Of a DNA stretch of 64,000 bases, positions 32,618-44,644 are shown in pieces. The DNA comes from Zygaena filipendulae (taxonomy: Eukaryota > Arthropoda > Insecta > Lepidoptera > Zygaenidae): positions 2,805,001 to 2,869,000 of the forward strand of contig OU015673.1 of assembly GCA_907165275.2 (NCBI GenBank), read 5' to 3'. Position 1 is the first letter of the stretch. Each line of letters starts with the position of its first letter. A program made the position numbers and the translations under genes. The notes under the pieces are model-generated. The model made no database searches, was not told where the DNA came from, and saw only the letters and a program-made list of their open reading frames with translations.

Positions 32618-33062
32618 GTTTATAATATTAGTAGGTGTGGATTTCCCCAAGAGGCTCACTTTTCGAGAAATCCTGTTTATAATTTGCCTTTATAACAGCG
32701 TCCCAAAAAGGGGGAGAATGTATATTGTTCGTTCATCGTATGTATCAGTTGAAGTAAAAGTAAAATTTGAATATATTAATTTTGTATAAATAAAAAAAAT
32801 TAAAACAAAATTTATTCACTATATCGTATCGCCAACTTAGTGCCTTAAGGGTGTTATATTTCTAACTAACGTTGCATTGTATAAATAGTAAACAAACAGA
32901 TGAATAATGGAAACATACAGTAAATAATTTATATTCGAATTGATATTCAATGATTAAAATAATAAATAATTAAATGGATGCATTCACCAGGAAGTAACAA
33001 ATGTTGAAACGATTTGTTTGTAGATTTTCAAGGATCCGGATTCCGAACATTCCCAATACAAA

Positions 33063-33285
33063 CGGCTGCACTCAGAAACGTTTTAACATTTAATGATTAC
33101 TTCATTTTAAGTAAAGATTTTAAAAACAAAACTGCCGCATTCAGAGACGTTTATTAAATTTGTGTTAATTGGTATTTAACTAATTAAGTTAAATTCAGTT
33201 AACATTATATTAAGTTAACATTAATTTAATGAACGTCTTTGAATGCGGTAATTTTGTTTTCATTAAAACGTTTCTAAGTGCGGCA
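33063..33285. repeat. Foldback element, CTCAGAGTCG family
   Basis: CTGCACTCAGAAACGTTTTA at the left and AAAACGTTTCTAAGTGCGGC at the right are inverted. The inner ACTGCCGCATTCAGAGACG and TTTGAATGCGGTAATTTTG also pair. Between 32,620 and 33,060 nothing was recognised. Confidence 0.65.
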
Positions 33286-33460
33286 GACTTTTATAAAAAT
33301 AAATGTTTAATGAAAAGGAACACCTTTAGGTTTAAAAAAAACTCTGTGATTATATAGGTGATACTCGCTAAAAAAAACTGTGTGCAGTTGATAGAAGTGA
33401 AACCTTCAAAAATGTGAACTTCAAGATAAAGAGACAAACATAGAATTTCAGGAGCAGGAT

Positions 33461-33789
33461 AATGGGGATGTTGACTACTTTTTAAAATCAAAATTCTAAT
33501 TAGTCCGTCAGTTAGAAAATAAAAAAACAATAGACACCTTTTTTTTGCTTTTTAAAATAAATTAAAATATACAGAGATAAAGCGCATTAAAGTTTAGGGT
33601 GAGGGGGTCGTGACGTCACTAAGCGCCAAAACCGCCATACAAACTGTCAGAATAGTGACGTCTCGCGAAATTTCAACTCATTATATCGCCGTTATTTTTT
33701 GATTACGTAAAAAAAAAAAAAAAAACGTGTCCAATATTTTTTAATAATCTATAAGACAGACTAAAAAAAAATTAATCAACATGCCCATT
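33461..33789 (+). mobile_element. CRE-bearing MITE, copy d
   Basis: Full-length: AATGGGGATGTTGACTACTT...AATCAACATGCCCATT. The core has CGTGACGTCACTAAG and a mutated second site AGTGACGTCTCGCG. Same orientation as copies b, c, f and g. Confidence 0.8.
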
Positions 33790-33894
33790 GTAGGGTGAAT
33801 ATTCTGATAATATTGATAGCAATTTTAATTACTTTTCACTTCAAAAAGTTTTCACTTCAAAAAGATATGCATAAAATACCTATACTACTTAAAT

Positions 33895-34520
33895 ATAGCT
33901 TCGCCCCGCGGTGTCATCCGCGTGAGTTTCGGAACTCTCGCAGGAACTCCAAAGTAGCCTTAAACCTTTCCTAAACTTCCAAAAATATTTCCAGATCGAA
34001 ATGAGCCATTCTCGAGTTTTAGTGAGAAAAACGATCAGCAACTACTTCTGTCTCTTTCTCTCGCACGTTATATCCTATAAATGTTGCGGTTGTCTCTTTG
34101 TACTGACGTTTTATCGCTTCATCGAAATTCAAAATTGCCTTGGGTGAAACAGCTGAATCAACCACATAAAGCGACGCCTGCGCCAATTTTTACAATAGAT
34201 AGTAGGTAAATAAAGTTTTGAGAATTATTGAGTTACTATAGCTGTGCCCTGCGGTTTCACCTGCGTGAGTTTCGGAATTTCCGCAGAAAGTCCAAAGTGG
34301 CCTCATTTATTTCTTATAACATCTGCTAATTAGCAGTGAAAGTCCCGTCAAAATCGGTCCAACTGTTTCAGAGATTCACCCGTGTGAGTTTCGGAATTCC
34401 CGCAGGAACTCCAACATTCTTTCATATTCTTCTACTTACAATAACACAACAAAAAGAATTAGCAAATTGGTCGAGCCATTCACGCGTGACCAAGGGAAAT
34501 AAGGATTAATTTTTATATAT
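33895..34520 (-). mobile_element. Two Lep1-type repeats, divergent
   Basis: Copies beginning near 33,898 (CGCCCCGCGGTGTCATCCGC) and 34,241 (CTGTGCCCTGCGGTTTCACC). Both carry CGTGAGTTTCGGAA and an AAATCGGTCCAA-like block, and end near TATAATTATATAG. Confidence 0.55.
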
Positions 34521-34524
34521 ATAA

Positions 34525-35080
34525 TTATATAGATCTAAAATGTATACTTACCAAGGCGTATACGCGTATATCTATTAAGGAAATTACCGCAAAATGTCAA
34601 TAAAATTTCGCATATGAAATAAAAAGCCTATAAAAAGCGTGATTAATATTTATAGGGAACTTAATTTTTAAGACTGCAACAGCACAAAAGAGCAATGCAG
34701 ACAGATTGCATACGTATAGTCGGTTACGGAAGTGAGATTATTAAATAAAAATAAACCTCAGATTTTTTTTTCGATATTCCTGTAAAGGTCATAATATCCA
34801 AATTAAAACCTATATAAGTATACAATACATCCTATTTTTATTACATAACCATTGGTCATACTTGTAACAAGTCGGCGGTATACCGCTCGTTATTTTTTTT
34901 TATTTCTTTTTATTCCATTTTGGCATTCCTCATTTCAATTTCAGATCATGTAATAATATTTTCTCCAAACAATTCGCATCAAAACTATTACTCATGTCAT
35001 TTATGTTGTTATCCCGAAATAACTATTGTTGCTGACAGCTATGTTTGATTTACTTCACAAAGAGCTAGCCGGAGGTCTTC
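34525..35080. other. No gene recognised
   Basis: AT-rich. No repeat family, ORF or splice-flanked exon was recognised. Confidence 0.45.
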
Positions 35081-35084
35081 GAAC

Positions 35085-35275
35085 TCGTCCCTTTCAACAT
35101 ACCTACGTGATATACTTGACGGGTATTCTTCTATTATAATAGGCAGGTAGCCGGGGAATGAAAGTAAGATATAGAAATGGTTAACTGGTAGAGAATGCCG
35201 AAAGGCATTAAGTTCGCCATTTGTACACACTGTGCAATAAAGAATAAATAAATAAATAAATAAATAAATAAAAAA
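35085..35275 (+). mobile_element. LINE 3' end with (AATA)n tail
   Basis: TTAACTGGTAGAGAATGCC, GGCATTAAGTTCGCCATTTG, TGTGCAATAAAGAATAAATA then AATA repeats to about 35,275. The same terminal sequence is at 57,846-57,920, and inverted at 56,525-56,640 and 61,330-61,420. A 5'-truncated, common lepidopteran LINE tail. Confidence 0.65.
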
Positions 35276-35284
35276 ATAAGAGGC

Positions 35285-35538
35285 ACATAATATTACATTT
35301 TACTTTTTTAAAACAATCAAAATAATATACTTCGATAAACCGCATAGAGCCCCGGCTGCTGACGTCATTTCCCCGTATAAACTGTACTGGATCATGACGT
35401 CACGTGACATTGAAACTAAATGTACAGTCGTTATTTTTTGATGACGTAAAAAAGAAGAAAAAAGACATGTCCAATATTTTTTATTAATCCGCAGCCACAC
35501 GACAGACTAAAAATTAAAATCTAGTCAAATAGCCTATT
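35285..35538 (+). mobile_element. CRE-bearing MITE, copy e, 5'-truncated
   Basis: The left terminus is missing; the LINE tail abuts it. The core keeps GCTGACGTCATTT and CATGACGTCACGTG. The right end is GCCACACGACAGACTAAAA. Confidence 0.7.
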
Positions 35539-35699
35539 AATTTATGTCGACGACTGCACCCTGTGCCTTGTGTTACAGCTAGACACGATGTTTTATGTTT
35601 TATGTTTCACAATCAGCACATCACGACGACGGTCGAATGCACATTTCAGCTGAGTCGACTCATAGTAGTGCAGGGCCAGAGATCGGGTGTTTTGGTTTC

Positions 35700-36090
35700 A
35701 AACCACAGTCAACAGATGCAATAGATAAAATATGTCTTTAAAATAAATAATCATAAAAACGTCTTCATAAACTAAATATATAAATAATAAGACTTCACAA
35801 CACCCAGATCTACTTGATCTCACATTCTGGGAGTGTTTATATATTATGTTTCTATAAGTATTATATATAGGTATTATGTAATTCTTTGTAGTATATAAGT
35901 ACCACGTTTGCTTGGTTTCCACAACACAATAGCTAAAAATAGCTTAGAGTGGGATCAAGTAATCTGTGTGTTGTGAAGTGGATTATTATTATTATCATAC
36001 AAAGCCGACCCCCACTGAGAATCGAACCCAGGACCTCTTGATTCGCGGACAGGCATGGTGACCTACAGGCTGCAGCGCCAATACGGTCGT
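35700..36090 (-). mobile_element. tRNA-derived SINE, probably two overlapping copies
   Basis: On the minus strand the head at about 36,090 reads CGACCGTATTGGCGCTGCAG and has GGGTTCGATTCTC (B box). An ATT tail is at about 35,983-35,995, and further body sequence (TTTGCTTGGTTTCCACAACA on the plus strand) spans 35,790-35,980. The body appears in both orientations, so a second SINE may sit head-to-tail. Confidence 0.6.
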
Positions 36091-36474
36091 CAGATAGGTA
36101 TATTGTACCTATCAGGCCCAGATTTTGTCCACACATCACGGAGGTAAGTACTAACAAACATACACACACAAGCCGGCTTTCGCAATATCGTACAAGTTAT
36201 AACGTAAGTATTTTTTTAATATCTAACATTAGTGGTACCTATACCTAACTACCTATTAATAAGACAAGATCCTGTTTGCTTAATTAATATCTAACTTTTT
36301 TACTTATTTGATTGATTGATAGTTTCTTTTTTATAAAATTAAAAGATATCACTGTTAAATAGATATAATAAATAACTTAATGTGTGATATATCACACAGT
36401 GCCATAAGCAGAGCCTGTTCTATGAACACCAGAAGACTGATAAATCTATGTAAATATACTTACTTTAATAAATA

Positions 36475-36675
36475 CTAGTTGATCCCCTACAGTTTTACTC
36501 GCGTTAATTCAAAGTTCCTGTGGTAATTCCGGCATAAAAGTACCCCATGTCACTCAGGAACACTGTAGCTTCTGTGCGAGAATTTTTAAAATTGTTTAAG
36601 TAGTTTTTGAGTTTATCCATTACAAATAAAAATAACAAAATCAAATATTTTCTCTTTATAATATTAGTAGGTAGG
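36475..36675 (-). mobile_element. Lep1-type repeat, degraded
   Basis: ACTAGTTGATCCCCTACAGT, ACTCGCGTTAATTCAAAG, GGTAATTCCGGCATAAAAG and TTTATAATATTAGTAGG at the far end. Confidence 0.5.
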
Positions 36676-36679
36676 TATA

Positions 36680-37680
36680 GAAATAAACGCATAGGGGCGT
36701 ATAAATATTTACTCTAATGTGGGAATCCCATTAGACCGATAGTTAAACAAGAGCACTGAACAAATTTCGAGCACCAATTCGAGCTTGAGTTATCTACTCT
36801 TATTAATATCTGTGTTCCCAACGTTGCTTTCGTACAGTCGTATTTGCAATGTGTTGCACGAAATCCAATTAATAACACAAGAGGGAGGTTATGCGCATCA
36901 GCGCTGTGTATTGTGTGTTGGAAAACAAACCGAATGTTAAATGCAAGCCCGAATTACACAGAAGAACATACCGTACGAGATTAACGACCCTAGAAATTTA
37001 TTAGCTTTAGTAATAATATTATGTGTTTAAAAAAAATATTGATTGTTTTTTTAAAATATTAATTCTACTTATAATATTCAATTGCTCGTACAATTTGATT
37101 CTATTATGTAGTACAATGTATGCGATGGCGCAAGATCTCACTTTTTTAAATAACAGCAATTGTTACAGGTATCCAATAAAGCAAAGAAATAGAGTTTAGC
37201 AGTTGTTCATCATGTTATTTTGTTCCTATAAATACATATTTTGATTTTGCATAGAACTTGGCACTCATTTAGATCTCCATTCTTTTTGCGGCGAAGCCCA
37301 TAACCAAGCATAATTTTTGTATTGAACTTGGCTCTCCTTTTTTACATTTATGTTTTTGGTGGGATTTTTATATTCGGAAAACATTCATTTCAATATTTCT
37401 TTGCTTTTGCTTTACAAAAAGATGTTGTTATTATACCTACCAAACTACACGTGAGATTTTGTGGCACGTGACTTTATTTATGTTCAATTTCCTTGTTTAT
37501 TCGCTGTCAAGTCATATTATACGTATGTCGCTTCAATAAATGCCCATTCTGCATTAAACAGTCGTAATATCTTGTACCTACAGACAATAAAACATTAACA
37601 TCCGTACGTGATTATATTTTTTAAATCTTAGACTCGGAAATGATCAAAACAAAACAATCTTCTTGTGAATCGATTACTAA
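36680..37680. other. No gene recognised
   Basis: The part 36,730-37,010 is a little richer in GC and looks unique; the rest is AT-rich. A perfect GTGTGATATATCACAC palindrome lies just upstream at about 36,382. No exon found. Confidence 0.45.
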
Positions 37681-37681
37681 A

Positions 37682-37918
37682 TGGACATAGATAAGCAATA
37701 GTGTGTTAACCCACACTGGAGAAATTTTGAGTAAATCGTGTTTTAAAAGTATAGTGCCATTTTGTGTCAACATTTTTTATGTTCAATATTTAGTTACATA
37801 TTTAAGCAATGTAATAAGGTAAACAGATAATTAAAAAACGTTCCCTAACTCTCAATAAATCGTTCTGAATCAATAACTTGGTTTTGTGGGTTAACATGTT
37901 ATTGCTTATCTGCGTCCA
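37682..37918 (-). mobile_element. 237-base MITE, TGGACGCAGATAAGCAATA family, inverted copy
   Basis: Starts TGGACATAGATAAGCAATAG and ends TTATCTGCGTCCA; the interior is inverted relative to the copies at 11.5, 19.8 and 60.5 kb. Confidence 0.8.
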
Positions 37919-37919
37919 A

Positions 37920-39800
37920 ATATGAATAATATGTACTAAGTACGCCATATAACCAGTATCTCTAAATATGGCAATTTTCGACCTTACTGAACAGTAACAA
38001 CGTCGAGACTATGGTGCGGTGGAAGATGTTTCTTTTTAAAGTTATAATCATGTTAAAAACTGTCTGATCATTTCAAACAAAGAAGAACGCTTAAAAACCG
38101 AAGACGAGGTCATAACAGAGGCAAGATTAGAGGTAGTGCTGTAATTTTAATGAAATAAAACCGCACTAGTGCGGCAATGTAAAATAAACCGCACGCGTGT
38201 TATTGCACCAAGCTGCAATAAGAACATAAAAGCGATGCAATAAGAGCCAGTTTTCGAGCGAATGTGTTAAAGAAAATTTTTAACATAATATTCACGAATA
38301 AAAAAATCCAATAATCTTCAACATAACATCACTTCATTTTAAAACAATGCGAATTCGAGGTCGTTTTGGGAAAATCATAAAATTCTACGTTCTAATTGAC
38401 ACGCTTTGCCGACTTCAACTTGCTCAAGTTTGTTGGTTGTAAGAAATTACTTAATGTTACCTAATTATTATATTACTGACAAAATTGTAATGAAACGGGT
38501 CCATAGAGTCGTTACGAGTATAGAACTACTTTTTTCGGCAATAATATTTGACATTGTAACTTAAATTGGGTTCAACACATTCAGTAACTACTAACTACAA
38601 AAAACAAAAGGGGAAAGTTGAGATTATGGAGTATTATTTATTATAATAAATTACTTCGATAGACCCATTCATTTTATTTATTTTTATTTTTCTTTATTTA
38701 AGGCAACTAATACCCAATACAATTTATATAATAACAAGAAAATATGTGTACAGCGAAGTAAGGTAATTGTATAGCCAACTACGTTACCCACGTCTTACCA
38801 AAATGGTATAAATTGTAATTATTACAAACAGGAAGATAAAATACCATTAACTCCCGTTGCGCTACACTAAAGTACAATTATAATGTAATCTATATCTATA
38901 CTTATAACAAAACTGTAGAGAGGTCAATTCTGTACAATTGGCAATTGAATATATATTCAAAATTAATATTGAAGGATCGATACTGATGCCAAAAATGCAA
39001 TCAGTAAATTTTTGTCTGTCTGTCTGTCTGTATATGCACGCACGGGTCAAAAACTACTGAAGGGATTTTACGGATTTTAATCAAACAAGCTTGGTACGAT
39101 TGTAGTCCATACTCCTGGGCAGGTTATTGGCTATATAACATAACGCTAAGACACATAGGAGCTGAGCAGTGACGATAAATTTGAAGCAATTCATACTGCA
39201 AAATAAAGCTATTTTTTTTTTCTCGAAAAACTGTAGTCTACAAATTGTTCAAAGACTGAAGTTTTGTATGTTTTTTGCGCTATATCAATTCACATCCTTC
39301 TAAAAATTCTAAATTTTATTTTTTAGTCTTGCTACATTGCGATTAAATCTCCATAAAGTTAGTTAATCAACTAACATTAAACAAACGACTTAACTTAAGT
39401 AGGTAGGTACCTATTTAAAAACATATATAAAAACCAGACAAAGGTTACGAAAGTCTCTCAATGTTAACAGGTAGGAAGACGTATGGGTGCTGGTGTTTCT
39501 ACTCGTAGTATGTGGTAATATTAGGTAAAAAATATACCTACATACATAATAAATTGGTGTTCGAACTCGAAACACTTTTTGGGGTGATGCATTTACAGAC
39601 AGACAATAATTATTAAAAAAAAAATCTTCTATACCACTAAATTAAAATCGGCCCCCTCACCAGGCATTTTTTTATAATGCTGTATGCACAAGTGAATATG
39701 ACACCTAACTCTAAATGTAATGTAACTCCAAATGAACTGTAGATACTGAATCAACAAGAGCTTTCCTCCCAGGCGGTATGGGTCTAACACTAGTATAATT
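37920..39800. other. No gene recognised; remnants of repeats
   Basis: A short CCGCACTAGTGCGG palindrome is at about 38,161. TTTATTTTTCTTTATTTAAGG at 38,681-38,705 may be the inverted 3' tail of a LINE. A Lep1-like piece with a CTGT run is at 38,885-39,080. No exon seen. Confidence 0.45.
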
Positions 39801-39803
39801 TAC

Positions 39804-40078
39804 CAGCTGTGCCCCGCGGTTTCACCCGCGGTAATTTCGGAGTTCACGCGGGAATTCCGGGAAAAAAGTACCCTATGTGTTAGGCTGATGTACAACCTAT
39901 ATTATTGTAAAGTTTCATTTAAATCCATCCAGTAGATTTTGCGTGAAAGAGTAACAAACAAACATCCATCCATCCATCCATCCATCCATCCATCCATCCA
40001 TCCATCCATCCATCCATCCATCCATCCATCCATCCATACATACTTACAAACTTTCGCGTTTATAATATTAGTAGGATA
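39804..40078 (-). mobile_element. Lep1-type repeat with expanded (CATC)n
   Basis: CTGTGCCCCGCGGTTTCACC, CGGAGTTCACGCGGGAATTC, the TAGATTTTGCGTGAAAGAG block, then the tetranucleotide array, and TTTATAATATTAGTAGG. Closely related to the copy at 6,794-7,016. Confidence 0.75.
39964..40037. repeat. (CATC)n microsatellite, about 18 units
   Basis: Pure CATC repeats inside the Lep1-type copy, at the same site as the 6-unit array at 6,953. The poly-WMDG reading frame across it is a repeat artefact. Confidence 0.9.
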
Positions 40079-40314
40079 ATTTAAAAAATACATATGTTAA
40101 GTTACTACACGTTTCTTTGGTTCCCACTACACAAGTTTATAGCTCAGTGTGCGATCAAGAATATAATAATATGTAGATGGACAACCAACCCGGTGCTTGG
40201 GTTTAAACCCGATAAAAGCGCATAAAAGCCGAGGTTTATATCGGGTTATACCTCTTGTGTTCTTCAGCCAGTTTTATGCATCCCATTCCGGGACTGCCAA
40301 ATCGTATTAAAGAT

Positions 40315-40535
40315 AGACCAAATAAAAATTAAAGACGGAACGCGTAGAACGAACAAGTGAAGCCAGGAAAAAGACCATCGCCGTGCACGTACACAGAAAG
40401 ACGCACACACTTACAAGACACCAGAAATCCTTAATAAATTTTGCAAATCCATACACTTTCCTAATCACCACATGCATACGCAACCGGCTTCACTTCGTTG
40501 TTCGAGACGTTCCGTCTTTAGTTTTTATTTGGTCT
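40315..40535. mobile_element. 221-base MITE with ~50-base inverted ends
   Basis: AGACCAAATAAAAATTAAAG-ACGGAACG...AAGTGAAGCC at the left is inverted at the right (GGCTTCACTTCG...CGTTCCGTCTTTAGTTTTTA-TTTGGTCT). A short unrelated hairpin (AACCCGATA / TATCGGGTT) lies at about 40,206-40,248. Confidence 0.7.
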
Positions 40536-40544
40536 GAGATTAAA

Positions 40545-41190
40545 GAGGTAAAGTTTGTGAGTTTGCGAATTGTGAATTTGTGAGTTTGTGACATTGTAGG
40601 GGGTAATCTCTGGATCTACTACTGAACCGGTTTTGAAAATTCTTTCACTTATAAGAAGCTACAGTGATCTTGAGTGATATAGGATACTTTTTATCCTGGA
40701 ATTCCCAACGGAACGCTGAAATTGCCGGGATGAAACCGCGGGGGCAGCTAGTTAGATTTAAAAAGTGTATAATTTATGGTGATCATATGTGGGTATCCAG
40801 TTTGTACAGATTGCCTTGTATAGTTGAATCTTTGCTAATGCGAATGTGAGTTTGTTATGCTTTCAAGACTTAACGGCTGAACCGATCATCATGAAATTTT
40901 GCATACACGTGATCACGGGTACAAAGAAGGACTCAATGGTACTTTCTATTCCGGAATCCCCGCGGGAACTCAAAAGTACAAAAAACAAAAATGTCCCGAG
41001 AGATCGAAGGTGTGACAATCTTTACCTAATGGCAAGACCATACTATATACGTAGGTAGTAGGTACCATACTATAGGTAGGTAAGACCATACTATACCATA
41101 CTATACAGTAGTGTTACCGAGGCCCGAGGGATATAAAATGGATTGACAGAAAAATACATTAACGCAAGTGAAGTCGCGGGCACCAGTTAG
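40545..41190 (+). mobile_element. Two Lep1-type repeats
   Basis: 40,545-40,751: GGTAAAGTTTGTGAGTTTG, TGAAACCGCGGGGGCAG + CTAG. 40,840-41,190: GCTTTCAAGACTTAACGGC, CATCATGAAATTTTGCATAC, GAATCCCCGCGGGAACTC, end AGTCGCGGGCACCAGTTAGT. Confidence 0.6.
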
Positions 41191-41369
41191 TAAAAAATAC
41201 AAATGTCAAAGTCTACACGCAAATATTCAACGACTTGTTATTTATTTACATAATAATACATAATAAACGTAAATAACATGCGACAAATATACCCAGTACA
41301 AGTGCCTTTTAAGTACTAAAACCATTATATAGGGGAGTCAATCGGTCATTCAATCTTTATTCTTATACT

Positions 41370-41530
41370 AACTGTCCCCCGCGGTTTCACTGGCGGTAAT
41401 TTCGGAGTTCCCGCGAAAAATCCAGGATAAACTATACTATAAACCTTCCTCTTGAATCGCAATATAGTGTAAACCGCATGAAAATCCGTTCAGTAATTTT
41501 GGAGTTTATCGCGGACAGGCAGACAGACAG
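41370..41530 (-). mobile_element. Lep1-type repeat, divergent
   Basis: CTGTCCCCCGCGGTTTCACT, CGGAGTTCCCGCGAAAAATC, AACCGCATGAAAATCCGTTC and CAGACAGACAGACG. Confidence 0.55.
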
Positions 41531-41686
41531 ACGCAGCGGAGGACTTTGTTTTATAACAATTAATTTAAGGATATGTTGTGTGGCTTCTTATAAGTAAAAG
41601 AATTTTCAAAATCGATTCAGTAGATCCCCATACATCGTCACAAACTCACACAAACTCACATCTATACTAAAGTACCTAAGAAACAA

Positions 41687-42009
41687 AATGGGGATGTTGA
41701 CGACTTTTGAAAAACCAAATTCTAATTAGTCAGTTAGAAAATAAAAAAAACAACGGAAACTCATTTCTTGTTTAAAAAAAAAAATTAAAATATACAGAGA
41801 TAAAGCGCATTAAAGTTTAGGGTGGGGGCTCCTGACGTCACTAACCGCTATAAGCCGCCATACAAATTGCACCGGTTAGTGACGTCACGCGAAATTTCAA
41901 CTCAATGTATCGCCGTTATTTTTTGATTACGTAAAAAAAGATAAAATACGTGTCCAATATTTTTTATTAATCTACAAAACGGACTAAAAAAATTTAGAAC
42001 ATGCCCATT
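41687..42009 (+). mobile_element. CRE-bearing MITE, copy f
   Basis: Full-length: AATGGGGATGTTGACGACTT...TTAGAACATGCCCATT. The core has CCTGACGTCACTAACC and AGTGACGTCACGCG, both with an intact TGACGTCA. Confidence 0.8.
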
Positions 42010-42014
42010 ATGAG

Positions 42015-42990
42015 CACAAGAATTTCCTGGTAACCACTAAGAACTCCTGGAATTCGAATGGAAACACAGACAGAGGGGAAAGGGTGACGCTCGAGGGTCA
42101 AACCACGAGGGTCACATTGTGGAAAAAAATTCGCTTTGACACTTTAATTGACAGGTTAAAAACCATAGTGGGAAAAGTGACACAGAAATGAAGAAAAACA
42201 ATTTTGTAAATGATTTTGGAGGCATGGATATTAAAGTTACAATATAACACACCATGTAAGTAGGTATTTAGTATCAAAATGCAATATATTGAATACAAAA
42301 TTGTTATACAATATATATTTTTTTTTAAATGGAAAAAGAAGATCAATCATCAATTTTCAGTTTGTCACTCTATGCCCTATGGTCTTCAACCCATCAGTAA
42401 ATCTTATTAAGATTCGTCCAAACTGTAAAAATTAAAGCGCGCAAAAAAATCTTTCAAAACCGGATTCCGCTAAAGTTGTATTTTCGTCGCTATTTCAAGG
42501 GCATATACATAGGTACGGTACGGTAGGTAGGCATATACATACGTTTATTAATTATGGTAATCAAACTATTATTCTATGGAATTTACCTCTCGAGCTAAAA
42601 GATTTTAAATCTCACACTTGATTATATTTACATGATTAGTAAATATCTTAATATCAAGAGTTTAACCTTGCCAAACATCCAAATGTTATTATAAAATTTA
42701 ACAAAACCAGTTCAAATTCGTACGTAAAATATATACCTACCTACCTCAAATTAAAACTGGTTTTGTGTTGATATGAACAGATTTAGAAATAATGAAATAT
42801 TTAAATCGACTGTGGAATGAAATCATATATAATATTTTTATTATTAATTGCAAATTGCCTTACCTCTTTTATATTATATGTTCAACGATTTATGTAGCTC
42901 CAGACGCATTTAATCATTATGAAATATTGATTGCATTTTAAATCTCATCCAATTATAGCTTTATATTTAAAAAATCTCGAAATATCTACT
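42015..42990. other. No gene recognised
   Basis: AT-rich. GAGGGTCAAACCACGAGGGTC at 42,093 is a short direct repeat. No repeat family or exon was recognised. Confidence 0.45.
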
Positions 42991-42993
42991 CAC

Positions 42994-43182
42994 CAAAAGA
43001 TTTAGGGTATAACCCTTCGTCTGAGCACAGTGAAAATATCGCGATTCAGTTTTTTCAAGGATTTTTGATGGCACAACTCACAGCACAAGACAAATAAACA
43101 TATATTTTATTTAAAAAAAAAACTTCAATTTTTCAATTTCGAATTCCGCGCGGCCATTTGTAATGCAGCTTTGAGTAACACT
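42994..43182 (-). promoter_or_regulatory. Possible transcription start and untranslated first exon
   Basis: On the minus strand a TCAGT initiator-like word (A at 43,182) lies beside a GC-richer block (GCGTCGACGCACCATC). About 190 bases downstream is a good donor, CTTTTG|GTGAGTAG, at 42,993. No long frame runs between them, so it would be a 5' UTR exon. The next minus-strand gene with an acceptor directly before its ATG is the ABC transporter at 15.2 kb, 28 kb away; that link is inference only. Confidence 0.3.
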
Positions 43183-43239
43183 GAACTTGAGGCGTGATGG
43201 TGCGTCGACGCCGGTCCGAAGACTTGTTTGCCTTTAATA

Positions 43240-44163
43240 TTAAAGAAATATCATCTCTAATTCCAATATCTAAAGAATACTATCGATTGTTTTTTTAACC
43301 TCGGGTTTAAAACGACGTGCGTCAGTGGTATACCAGTGGTTATTAACTTCTCGTTAATTTCTACGTCTAAAACGATTGCATCAAATGAATTTCCCAACAA
43401 GTTACATTTTAAAACTTGCTACATACTGATTACTGACTCACTTCGCATCTCATTCTTTTAAGAGTTACATATTTGTTCATTCCTATTAACAACATTTAAT
43501 AGTATCCCCAGATTATAAATGTTTTTCGTACGTGTACAATAAAAACTTCGGTTACGAACTTTATGCCAGGAATTCTAAAGGTTTTTTTTTACATTTTTTT
43601 TTTATTTAAGCATTTCCTTTCTGATTGTAGTACCTACTAGTAAAATTTTTAAACTTAAATTTCTGTCAGGTAGATACTAACAATGGTAGGTACAAAAAAC
43701 CAATTATTTAGAAGATCTACATACATCAAGATAGTAAGTACTTCAGTACATACATGATCAAAATTGCCCCCAAGTCTTGACAAAGAACTGTAAACCAGTT
43801 AGATATTACCTCACAAGTCATCCCAAAAACCTAGCAAAATGAATCCCTTTGTGGTAGTGCTATGGACGAAATAAGAAATTACGAATATTGTACCCTCCAG
43901 GAATTAACGAGTAATAAGACCTATTACTTAGTAACATTATAGTATTTTATGGTTTTATATATTTACACATTGGTTAAGTATATATAATTAGTAATATGTT
44001 ATAATATTTAATTATGTATATGTCAATGTATGTGCTGCATGAGTATAGGTAGTTGGTATGTAATGATTTTATATATTTGAGTATTGTCATGTATTGTGTA
44101 GTTGATGTATTTGTATAGTACATAGTATATATTTATTGTATGTATGGTATATATATATATATA

Positions 44164-44211
<48 letters not shown>

Positions 44212-44285
44212 ATGTATGGTATATGATATGTATAGTATAATGTTGGAGATGCTTTACCCAACCACCCGTGTCTATGTATTTTTGT
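43240..44285. other. No gene recognised; TA repeats
   Basis: AT-rich sequence with a TA microsatellite at about 44,149-44,220. The upstream 43,900-44,290 may be the body of the LINE whose tail ends at 44,428. Confidence 0.45.
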
Positions 44286-44289
44286 TTGT

Positions 44290-44428
44290 CCTTTTCGCAT
44301 AATTGGTTGTCTGGAAGAGATCGCAACTATGCGATAAGACCGCCATTTGCTTTCTCCTTTTTCTTTAGGTACTGTATCATTGTTATTTTATGTGCAATAA
44401 AGGATTAAATAAATAAATAAATAAATAA
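44290..44428 (+). mobile_element. LINE 3' end with (TAAA)n tail
   Basis: TTGTCTGGAAGAGATCGCAA, GCGATAAGACCGCCATTTGC, ATGTGCAATAAAGGATTAAA then TAAA repeats. Same family as the inverted remnant at 5,590-5,715. Confidence 0.7.
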
Positions 44429-44640
44429 GACCGTACTCGGTCGGATCAATCGTATCGATACTGAGATGTCGTCGCTCACAAGTGGCGACCACGAACCGGA
44501 ACACGCAGCGTGAGCAGGCCCACTACAAGGTGGGCTGATGGCTTGGTGAAGGTTGCGGGACGCCGTTGGATACAGGAAGCGCAGGACTGGTCGTAATCCT
44601 TAAGGGAGACCTATGTCTTTCGACTGTTATGATGATGAAG
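44429..44640 (+). mobile_element. RTE-like LINE 3' fragment
   Basis: CGTGAGCAGGCCCACTACAA, GGTGGGCTGATGG and GCGCAGGACTGGTCG match, from memory, the C-terminal ORF and 3' end of RTE-type elements common in moths. It ends in GATGATGAAGATTG. It follows directly on the previous LINE tail. Confidence 0.55.
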
Positions 44641-44644
44641 ATTG

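Noticed and set aside
39902..40093. ORF with poly-WMDG
   Set aside because: Translation of a (CATC)n microsatellite.
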